From NCBI RefSeq assembly GCF_040931995.1, contig NZ_CP162412.1, positions 2,294,001 through 2,358,000 on the forward strand: a DNA stretch of 64,000 bases, in the 5' to 3' direction. The stretch comes from Pelagovum sp. HNIBRBA483. GTDB lineage: Bacteria > Pseudomonadota > Alphaproteobacteria > Rhodobacterales > Rhodobacteraceae. A model generated the notes under the pieces. It was not told the origin of the DNA, searched no databases, and saw only the letters and a program-made list of their open reading frames with translations. Positions 57,263-64,000 of this stretch are shown here, in pieces (the first letter of the stretch is position 1; every line of letters starts with the position of its first letter). The translations under genes and the position numbers were made by a program.

Positions 57263-60041
57263 AGGCGTCAATCCCTTCGAAAATATTGCGCAAGATCTCA
57301 GCGGCATGATTTGCCCTGCTGAGGCTATCTTTGATGAGGTCGCCTTTGAACGCGAGCTCACCGCCGCCTTGGCGGAGGCCAAAGATCATCGAGAAATACG
57401 CACAGCTGTGGTCACGCTCCTGAATGACATGCGCAAGAAAGGGAATGCCGCTATCGCGGAGGCATTTTCGAGCAGCCCATTTGCGTCACGCGCCACGACG
57501 CGCGCCTATAGCTACCTGACCGACCAAGTGGTGAGTGTTGTCTTTCGGGTCGCGCACGAAATCCTACATCCACTCGCAACACCGACCGAAGGCGAACGTA
57601 TCGCGCTCCTCGCCGTGGGAGGCTACGGGCGGGGCGAAATGGCCCCCCATTCGGATGTCGACCTTCTATTCTTGACCCCATACAAAATCACCCCTTGGGC
57701 AGAGAGCCTCATCGAGTCGATGCTTTACATGCTTTGGGATCTGAAGCTGAAGGTCGGCCATGCGAGCAGAACAACCAAAGACTGCCTCAGGCTGGCGCGA
57801 GAGGATTACACCATCCGCACGAGCCTCGTCGAACACAGGCATCTGGCAGGTGATCGCGCGCTATCCGAGCAGCTTGCGGAGAGGCTCTGGAGCGATCTCT
57901 TCAAATCGACCGCCTCTGACTTCATCGAGGCCAAATTAGCAGAACGCGCTGAACGGCATCGCAAACAAGGCGGTCAGCGATACGTCGTAGAGCCGAACGT
58001 GAAAGAGGGCAAGGGCGGACTGCGCGATTTGCAATCGCTCTACTGGATCGGAAAATATGTGCACGGCGTTCGTCGCGCCCACGACCTTGTCGACGCGGGG
58101 CTTTTCACGGCGGAAGAGTTTTCCACCTTCGTTAAAGCCGCTGATTTCCTCTGGGCGGTACGATGCCACCTCCATATTCTAACCAGCCGTGCTATGGATC
58201 AGCTCACATTCGACCTGCAAGTCGAAGTAGCCGAAAGGATGGGGTTCGTCGATCAAGGCGGCCGCCGCGGTGTTGAGCATTTCATGCAGGCCTATTTCCG
58301 GCACGCGACCCGTGTCGGCGAACTGACACGCATCTTCCTGACCAAACTCGAAGCCGACCACACAAAATCGGCCCCAATGTTTACTCGCCTGCTGACACGC
58401 AAAAAACGCGCGCGCGCGCCCTACGCGATTTTGCAAAACCGGCTGACGATTTCTTCGAAACAGGCCTTTTTCAATGACAAGCGCAATCTCATAAGGATTT
58501 TTGAAGAGGCCCTCAGGACGGGGACCCTTCTACATCCGGACGCCATGCGGGAAATCGCCAGCCATCTGGACTTGATTGATCAGGAGGTGCGCGAAGATCG
58601 GGAAGCGCTCCGCTCATTTTTCGACATGCTTCTCAAGCATGGGAACCCAGAGCGCGGCCTCAGACGGATGAACGAACTCGGCGTCTTGTCGGCGTTCATT
58701 CCGGAATTTGCGCCCATCGTCGCAATGATGCAGTTCAATATGTATCATCACTACACGGTTGATGAGCATACGATCCAGTGCATCTCGAACCTCGCACAGA
58801 TCGAGCGCGATGAACTCGTCGAAGAACTTCCCGTAGCCTCCAGCATTCTTAAAAAGGGCATCAACCGAAAGGTCTTGTACACGGCGCTCCTGTTACATGA
58901 CATCGGGAAGGGCCGCGATGAGGACCATTCCGTCCTCGGCGCGAAAATCGCGCGAAAAGTCGCCCCGCGGCTTGGTCTGAATAAAAAGGAATGTGAAACC
59001 GTCGAATGGCTTGTCCGATATCATCTCCTGATGTCCGACATGGCCCAGAAACGGGATATCGCCGACCCGCGTACCGTGCGGGATTTTGCGAAGGCCGTAC
59101 GCACTGAAGAACGGCTCGATCTGCTCTGTGTGCTGACGGTATGTGATATTCGCGGCGTCGGACCAAATACCTGGAACAATTGGAAGGCCACGCTGCTCCG
59201 GGCGCTCTACCGGCAGACCCGCACCGCATTGCGCGACGGGTTGGAGGCAATCAACCGTGAGGAACGCGGTGCAGAGGCCCGAAAGAACCTGCGCGAACGG
59301 CTCACCGACTGGCCAGAAAAAGACATCCGGCACGAATTGCAGCGCCATTACCCGCCCTATTGGCAAGGTTTGCACGTCACCGCCCATGTCGATTTTGCCG
59401 ACCTCCTGCGCGGCATCTCGAATGACGAGATAAGAACCCGCCTGACCCTCGATCATGACCGCGATGCGACCCGTGTATGCTTTGCAATGGCTGATCACCC
59501 AGGAATTTTCAGCCGTATGTGCGGTGCGCTCAGCCTTGTCGGAGCCAACGTGGTTGATGCCCGAACGTTCACCAGTAAGGACGGCTACGCCACTGCCGCA
59601 TTCTGGATCCAAGATGGAGACGGCCATCCCTATGATGAAAAACGCCTCCCCCGCTTGCGATCGATGATCGAGAAGACGACACAAGGTCAGGTGGTCGCCC
59701 GTGACGCTTTGGCCGACCGTGACAAAATGAAGAAGCGCGAGAAAGCATTCCGCGTCCCGACCTCGATCAGCTTCGATAATGATGGATCTGAAATTTATAC
59801 CATCATCGAGGTCGATACGCGCGATCGCCCCGGCCTTTTGCATGATCTGACCCGCACGCTTGCCAACAGCAACATCTATATCGCGTCGGCCGTTATCGCG
59901 ACCTATGGCGAACAAGTCGTCGATTCCTTCTACGTGAAAGACATGTTTGGCCTGAAATTCCATTCGCCCAGCAAATGCGCGGCCCTCGAACGCAAACTGA
60001 AGGAAGCGATCACCTCCGGAGCGGAAAGAGCGCGTTCATGA
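57222..60041 (+). CDS. glnD: Bifunctional [protein-PII] uridylyltransferase/uridylyl-removing enzyme
   Basis: 939 residues. GlnD senses glutamine and modifies PII proteins. The nucleotidyltransferase motif AVGGYGRGEMAPHSDVDLLFL is at about residue 130. The HD phosphohydrolase LLLHDIGKGRDEDHSVLG is at about 560. Two C-terminal ACT domains begin near 757 and 867. The start is uncertain: TTG at 57222 has CAGG nine bases upstream and overlaps the previous gene; an ATG at 57306 would leave less N-terminus. The TGA overlaps the murJ ATG. Confidence 0.95.
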   Translation: MTQHPEVSDAPVSEGVNPFENIAQDLSGMICPAEAIFDEVAFERELTAALAEAKDHREIRTAVVTLLNDMRKKGNAAIAEAFSSSPFASRATTRAYSYLTDQVVSVVFRVAHEILHPLATPTEGERIALLAVGGYGRGEMAPHSDVDLLFLTPYKITPWAESLIESMLYMLWDLKLKVGHASRTTKDCLRLAREDYTIRTSLVEHRHLAGDRALSEQLAERLWSDLFKSTASDFIEAKLAERAERHRKQGGQRYVVEPNVKEGKGGLRDLQSLYWIGKYVHGVRRAHDLVDAGLFTAEEFSTFVKAADFLWAVRCHLHILTSRAMDQLTFDLQVEVAERMGFVDQGGRRGVEHFMQAYFRHATRVGELTRIFLTKLEADHTKSAPMFTRLLTRKKRARAPYAILQNRLTISSKQAFFNDKRNLIRIFEEALRTGTLLHPDAMREIASHLDLIDQEVREDREALRSFFDMLLKHGNPERGLRRMNELGVLSAFIPEFAPIVAMMQFNMYHHYTVDEHTIQCISNLAQIERDELVEELPVASSILKKGINRKVLYTALLLHDIGKGRDEDHSVLGAKIARKVAPRLGLNKKECETVEWLVRYHLLMSDMAQKRDIADPRTVRDFAKAVRTEERLDLLCVLTVCDIRGVGPNTWNNWKATLLRALYRQTRTALRDGLEAINREERGAEARKNLRERLTDWPEKDIRHELQRHYPPYWQGLHVTAHVDFADLLRGISNDEIRTRLTLDHDRDATRVCFAMADHPGIFSRMCGALSLVGANVVDARTFTSKDGYATAAFWIQDGDGHPYDEKRLPRLRSMIEKTTQGQVVARDALADRDKMKKREKAFRVPTSISFDNDGSEIYTIIEVDTRDRPGLLHDLTRTLANSNIYIASAVIATYGEQVVDSFYVKDMFGLKFHSPSKCAALERKLKEAITSGAERARS

Positions 60042-61567
60042 AATTGGCAGCCGCCTTTTTGACAGTCAGCCTCTGGACGCTCCTCTCCCGCGTATTCGGT
60101 TTTGCACGGGACATAATGATCGCAGCGTTCTTGGGGTCTGGGCCGGTGGCAGAGGCATTCCTGATCGCCTTCACCCTGCCTAACATGTTCCGCCGGTTCT
60201 TTGCCGAGGGCGCCTTTAATATGGCCTTCATCCCGATGTTTTCAAAAAAACTCGAAGGGGATGAAGACGCCCATGGCTTTGCCCAAAACGCGTTTTCCGG
60301 GATGGCCCTGTTTCTCGTTGTGTTTTCCGCACTGGCCCTTCTCGCAATGCCTTGGCTTGTGTTCCTTATGGCGAGCGGATTTGTGGGTGACGAGCGCTTC
60401 GACATGACGGTTTTGATGGGGCGCATCGCGTTCCCTTATATTCTTTTCATTTCCCTCGCCGCGCTGCTCTCCGGCATTCTGAACGCGACTCGCAGGTTTG
60501 TCGCGGCGGCGGCCTCTCCTGCCCTTCTCAACTTCCTGTTTGTGATTGCGCTCCTGACCGCGGATTTTATGTCGTGGGACCTTGGCCTCGCGCTCGCTTG
60601 GACGGTCCCAGTCGCGGGCATCTCGCAACTGGCATTGGTATGGATCGCAGCCCATCGCGCCGGGTTCACTCTCCGCCCTCAACGCCCCGTTTTGTCCCCG
60701 GATATGAAACGCCTTGCCATCATCGCGGCACCAGCGGCAATGGCAGCCGGCGTCGGGCAAATAAACCTTCTCGTAGGGCGGCAAATGGCGAGTTTTTTCG
60801 AAGGCGCCGTTGTCTGGCTGAGCCTCGCAGACAGGCTGTACCAACTGCCGCTTGGCGTAATCGGCATCGCTATCGGTGTCGTCCTCTTGCCCGAGTTGTC
60901 GCGGAGACTGCGTGCGAATGATACCGTTGGCGGTCGTCATGTCTTCAATCGTGCCAACGAAATGTCGCTGGTGCTCACCATACCTGCGGCGGTTGCTCTG
61001 GTTGTGATTCCTGTCCCCCTCGTTGAGGTGCTTTTCGAACGCGGCGCCTTCACTGCACAGGACACCCAAAACACCGCCCTCGCCGTCGCTGTCTATGGGC
61101 TTGGCTTGCCCGCCTTCGTTCTACAAAAGACGTTCATTCCCCTGTTTTTTGCGCGAGAGGATACCCGAACGGCTTTTCATTCGTCGTTGTGGGGGATGAT
61201 CAGCAATGTCGTAATTATCTTGGCCGCGGCACCGTTCATTGGCTTCATCGCTTCCGCAATCGGCACGAGTATTGCCGCGTGGCTTACCCTTGGTTACCTC
61301 TGGTACCGTTCGCGGCGCCTTGGTGACGCCGCATCGTTTGACAGTCGCTTCAAACGTCGCCTTCCGCGCATTCTCGGGGCAGCGCTGGCGATGGGCGCAG
61401 TCATTAAAGCGATCGAATTGCTCGCGCCCGCACTGCTCTACAACCTTTTCGGCCTCATCTTCATTGTATCGCTTGGCATGGCCAGCTACGCCTTTTTTGC
61501 GTGGGCTTCGGGAGCCGTTGAAAAATCAGACCTCCAGATGCTCAAGCGTCAGAGAAAAACTCCCTGA
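60038..61567 (+). CDS. murJ: Lipid II flippase MurJ
   Basis: 509 residues. MurJ moves lipid II across the inner membrane for peptidoglycan synthesis. There are about fourteen transmembrane helices. The start TVSLWTLLSRVFGFARDIMIAAFLG and GPVAEAFLIAFTLPNMFRRFFAEGAFNMAFIPMF are characteristic, including the Arg-rich central cavity segment. The ATG overlaps the glnD stop (ATGA). About 400 non-coding bases follow before the urease genes. Confidence 0.95.
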   Translation: MKLAAAFLTVSLWTLLSRVFGFARDIMIAAFLGSGPVAEAFLIAFTLPNMFRRFFAEGAFNMAFIPMFSKKLEGDEDAHGFAQNAFSGMALFLVVFSALALLAMPWLVFLMASGFVGDERFDMTVLMGRIAFPYILFISLAALLSGILNATRRFVAAAASPALLNFLFVIALLTADFMSWDLGLALAWTVPVAGISQLALVWIAAHRAGFTLRPQRPVLSPDMKRLAIIAAPAAMAAGVGQINLLVGRQMASFFEGAVVWLSLADRLYQLPLGVIGIAIGVVLLPELSRRLRANDTVGGRHVFNRANEMSLVLTIPAAVALVVIPVPLVEVLFERGAFTAQDTQNTALAVAVYGLGLPAFVLQKTFIPLFFAREDTRTAFHSSLWGMISNVVIILAAAPFIGFIASAIGTSIAAWLTLGYLWYRSRRLGDAASFDSRFKRRLPRILGAALAMGAVIKAIELLAPALLYNLFGLIFIVSLGMASYAFFAWASGAVEKSDLQMLKRQRKTP

Positions 61568-61962
61568 GCCACGGCCCCGCCAACAGCTGCTACAAACAAA
61601 AGCGTTAAGATCTTCCCCTTGTTCAAGAGAAACCAGCAGCAATATCGGCATCGAAATTTGCCAGAATGTTCTTTCTCGCGTAGCCCAAACCCCTCGCTTG
61701 AACCTCGCCCTTAAATTCCTAGCCCTGATAAAATGCCGTTGGCATCCGCAGGATCGTCGTCCCGCCGCCAGATCGCCTTTCGCGCCTAAAATGCCAAAGC
61801 TCCCTGCAGAACAGCATAGCCCGCGGCGGCTCTTCGCCCTTCACCAAACGCCTCAAATTTCGCCCATTTTTTGATCTCGAAATACAATTTCATCCAAAAT
61901 TTAGGCGATTTCGGGGTTTTGCCTCTCTGTCAGGCCGCGTTTCTGGTCACTTCCTGGCCCGC
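61568..61962. other. Intergenic region before the urease operon
   Basis: 395 bases with no convincing gene. Its base composition is more AT-rich towards the right end. A short inverted repeat ATGCC-GTT-GGCAT lies at 61733-61745. The urease promoter and any nitrogen-control site should be here; no named consensus was recognised. The open frame that crosses from 61239 is a shadow of murJ. Confidence 0.5.
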
Positions 61963-62829
61963 ATGATCAAAACTAGGGCAAGCATTGTCGCGGGGCTCGG
62001 CATCACACTTATGATCAAGCATATCACACTCACCCCGCCCCCTCGCGCGCAGGGGCACGCCATCTTGTCGTCCAAAGTTGTTGAAGGACGCAGCGTGCTG
62101 GCAGACTTGCGCCAAGCAGGCGCGTTCAAGCTTGTATTCCCCCGCAATGGAAAAACTGTCGAGGCGATCCTTGTGAACACCGCAGGCGGGATCACCGGCG
62201 GCGACTGCTTCTTTCTTGAGATTGATGTCGCCGCGAATAGTTGCATCAGCCTGACGACCCAAGCCGCGGAGCGCGCCTACCGCGCGCAACATGGCGAGGT
62301 TGGTCATATCCGGACAACGGCCAAAGTGGGTGACGGCGGCAATCTACACTGGCTCCCACAGGAACTGATCCTCTACGACAGATGTGCATTGGATCGACGG
62401 CTCCGCATCGACCTTGCCGCCAACGCACAGCTTTTAATGGTCGAGCCTGTCATCTTTGGCCGCACCGCGATGGGCGAAGCCATCACAAATGCGCAGTTCC
62501 ATGATCGCATTGAAGTCACCCGCATGGGGCAACCGCTCTATTTTGACGCGATGCGCTTGGAAGGCAATATCGCTGCCAGTTTGGCGCAATCCGCTACTGC
62601 CAACGGGGGTGTTGCAATGGCCAGCGGGCTCTATGTCGCGCCCGACGCCGAAGCGGTGATTGACGATGTCCGGCGGCACTTGGGCGATTTCGGTGGTGCG
62701 AGCCTTTTGCAACCTGACGTCTTGGCGCTCCGCTTGGTTGCAGCCGACAGCCACGTCCTGCGAACGCACCTGTTGCCGGTACTCGATCAATTGAGCAAAT
62801 CCACACTTCCCGTTTCTTGGAGGCTATAA
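61963..62829 (+). CDS. ureD: Urease accessory protein UreD
   Basis: 288 residues. UreD helps load nickel into the urease active site with UreF and UreG. NTAGGITGGDCFFLEIDV, TQAAERAYRA, LHWLPQELILYDRCALDRRLRIDL and GRTAMGE match the family in order. The start is uncertain: an ATG at 62011 (MIKHITLTPPPRAQG) leaves a protein of more usual length, and neither start has a strong ribosome site. ureA starts 3 bases after the stop. Confidence 0.93.
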   Translation: MIKTRASIVAGLGITLMIKHITLTPPPRAQGHAILSSKVVEGRSVLADLRQAGAFKLVFPRNGKTVEAILVNTAGGITGGDCFFLEIDVAANSCISLTTQAAERAYRAQHGEVGHIRTTAKVGDGGNLHWLPQELILYDRCALDRRLRIDLAANAQLLMVEPVIFGRTAMGEAITNAQFHDRIEVTRMGQPLYFDAMRLEGNIAASLAQSATANGGVAMASGLYVAPDAEAVIDDVRRHLGDFGGASLLQPDVLALRLVAADSHVLRTHLLPVLDQLSKSTLPVSWRL

Positions 62830-62832
62830 CCA

Positions 62833-63135
62833 ATGAACCTGAGCCCGCGAGAGAAAGACAAACTTTTGGTCGCCATGGCTGCTGAAGTTGCACGCAAGCG
62901 GTTAACGCGCGGAGTGCGCCTCAACTACCCTGAAGCGATCGCCCTGATAACCGATGCCGTTGTCGAGGGCGCCCGCGATGGCCGTTCCGTGGCGGACATG
63001 ATGGAGGCCGGCGCCAAGGTGATCACCCGCGCTCAATGCATGGACGGGATTCCTGAAATGATCGACGAAGTTCAAGTCGAAGCGACTTTTCCGGATGGAA
63101 CGAAGCTCGTCACAGTCCACAACCCAATTCGATAG
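62833..63135 (+). CDS. ureA: Urease subunit gamma
   Basis: 100 residues. UreA is the small structural subunit of urease. [49 protein letters not shown] and [22 protein letters not shown] are the usual blocks, and the length is exactly the family length. A small membrane-peptide gene starts 8 bases later. Confidence 0.97.
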   Translation: MNLSPREKDKLLVAMAAEVARKRLTRGVRLNYPEAIALITDAVVEGARDGRSVADMMEAGAKVITRAQCMDGIPEMIDEVQVEATFPDGTKLVTVHNPIR

Positions 63136-63143
63136 GAGCTAAT

Positions 63144-63242
63144 ATGCGATATGCCCTTCTCCTCATGGTGTTTGCCATCCCTGCCGCCGCGGTTTCGGTC
63201 GCGGCAGCGATGCAGGTTTCTGCCCTTAAGGTGCGCAAATGA
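63144..63242 (+). CDS. 32-residue membrane peptide between ureA and ureB
   Basis: An ATG with AGGAG a few bases upstream opens a frame [20 protein letters not shown], continuing to KVRK and TGA at 63240-63242. It is one hydrophobic helix (or signal-like segment) with a short basic tail. Its stop overlaps the ureB ATG (ATGA), so ureB may be translated only when this peptide is. No family is recognised. The ribosome site and the overlap, not the sequence alone, support it as a real gene. Confidence 0.65.
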   Translation: MRYALLLMVFAIPAAAVSVAAAMQVSALKVRK

Positions 63243-63544
63243 TCCCGGGGGAACTCGTCACAGCGGAGGGCAGTTTGACCCTCAATGAAGGAGCATCAGT
63301 CACGATCCTGATGGTCGCGAATACTGGCGACCGTCCCGTGCAGGTCGGCAGCCATTACCACTTTGCCGAATCCAATCCTGCCTTGGATTTTGACCGCGCC
63401 GCAGCCCGTGGGATGCGGCTCGACATCGCCGCAGGTACCGCCGTCAGGTTCGAACCAGGCCAGCGGCGTGAGGTAAATTTGATCGCAATCGAAGGCGCGC
63501 GCCGCATCTTCGGGTTCAATCAACAGGTTATGGGAGATCTCTGA
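63239..63544 (+). CDS. ureB: Urease subunit beta
   Basis: 101 residues. UreB is a structural subunit of urease. [42 protein letters not shown] and [25 protein letters not shown] are the normal family blocks. Its ATG overlaps the small peptide gene's stop. ureC begins 2 bases after its stop. Confidence 0.97.
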   Translation: MIPGELVTAEGSLTLNEGASVTILMVANTGDRPVQVGSHYHFAESNPALDFDRAAARGMRLDIAAGTAVRFEPGQRREVNLIAIEGARRIFGFNQQVMGDL

Positions 63545-63546
63545 TC

Positions 63547-64000
63547 ATGCCTGCTACGATCAAACGAAGCGACTATGCCGCCATGTTTGGCCCTACCGTC
63601 GGTGACAAGGTAAGGCTCGCCGATACCGACCTGATTATCGAGGTCGAGCGCGACCTGACAGCCGAAAGGGTCGGTCTGGCACGCATGGGCAAGGAGGCCG
63701 AAGGCAGCCTATCATACGGTGAAGAGGTGAAATTCGGTGGTGGCAAGGTGATCCGCGACGGGATGGGGCAATCCCAAGTGACCCGCGCAAACGGCGCGGT
63801 TGACACGGTAATCACCAACGCCCTGATCGTTGATTATACCGGCATCGTCAAAGCCGATGTGGGCCTCAAGGATGGCCGGATCGTCCGGCTTGGCAAAGCG
63901 GGCAATCCTGACACCCAACCTGGCGTCGATATCATCGTCGGTCCGGGGACAGAAGTGATCGCTGGCGAGGGTCGTATCCTCACCGCTGGCGGTTTTGACA
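63547..64000 (+). CDS. ureC: Urease subunit alpha, 5' part
   Basis: The nickel-binding catalytic subunit, cut by the window end at about residue 151. [22 protein letters not shown] is normal. Between DLT and [21 protein letters not shown] there are about 17 extra residues ([16 protein letters not shown] and flanking) compared with the common form DLTTYGEEV. The active-site residues lie downstream of the window. The frame is open to the last base. Confidence 0.95.
   Translation, partial: MPATIKRSDYAAMFGPTVGDKVRLADTDLIIEVERDLTAERVGLARMGKEAEGSLSYGEEVKFGGGKVIRDGMGQSQVTRANGAVDTVITNALIVDYTGIVKADVGLKDGRIVRLGKAGNPDTQPGVDIIVGPGTEVIAGEGRILTAGGFD

Noticed and set aside
61239-61874. A 211-codon frame running from murJ into the intergenic region
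   Set aside because: It begins as an out-of-frame shadow of murJ and its extension has no conserved features.

Overview
The window is a GC-rich bacterial chromosome segment. Its gene content points to an alphaproteobacterium of the Rhodobacterales (Roseobacter group). The pointers are an Irr-type Fur regulator, an RpoHII-like sigma factor, a SAM/SAH-type riboswitch leader on metK, a dimethylglycine dehydrogenase-like flavoprotein, the aroA-cmk-rpsA-ihfB-lapA-trpF-trpB run, and a urease operon in the order ureD-ureA-ureB-ureC. No tRNA, rRNA, CRISPR array, insertion sequence or prophage was seen. Most of the window is core chromosome.

Layout. 1-4.8 kb: end of trpA, an L-lactate dehydrogenase, an MFS protein, then rplY-pth-DUF2237. 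4.8-6.5 kb: a minus-strand three-gene unit of two secreted PepSY-like proteins with extreme Asp-rich tails and a membrane-anchored LuxR-type regulator. 6.6-14.8 kb: a long minus-strand housekeeping run (trmB, aroA, a small membrane protein, cmk, rpsA, ihfB, lapA, trpF, trpB). 15-21 kb: doxX, then the minus-strand set phoH-ybeY-corC-lnt and a riboswitch-controlled metK followed by a small tautomerase-like gene. 21.2-22.1 kb: an OmpA-family protein and a lipoprotein that share a short Cys-containing module. 22.3-28.4 kb: miaB, a possible glycosyltransferase, irr, the fatty-acid genes fabA-fabB-fabI, and an FKBP isomerase. 28.5-34.5 kb: a plus-strand, mostly catabolic string of tightly overlapping genes (HAD dehalogenase, hydrolase, PLP dehydratase, PcaD-like, MFS, enolase superfamily).

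34.5-36.9 kb holds a tandem array of four small GAF-like genes plus a decayed fifth copy. It is followed by four TGCAT boxes at exact 11-bp spacing in front of a FAD oxidoreductase. 38.3-50 kb: the DMGDH-like protein, panC-panB, a 2-hydroxyacid dehydrogenase, an SH3 protein, a cation-efflux transporter, an M3 peptidase, and the overlapping set coaBC-dut-moeB. 50-61.6 kb: rpoH2, cobU with a CobC-like phosphatase, comM, gshB, yraN, rsmI, an LpoA-like lipoprotein, glnD and murJ. 61.9-64 kb: the start of the urease operon, with an unannotated-looking 32-residue membrane peptide gene between ureA and ureB; ureC runs off the end.

Translational coupling is pervasive. ATGA or GTGA stop/start overlaps join aroA to the membrane gene to cmk, phoH to ybeY, coaBC to dut to moeB, cobU to cobC-like, panC to panB, glnD to murJ, and the small peptide gene to ureB. 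The least explained parts are the Asp-rich PepSY/LuxR unit, the GAF array with its pseudogene, the phased TGCAT boxes, the OmpA/lipoprotein pair, and the urease micro-ORF. Functions were assigned by reading motifs; no database search was run.
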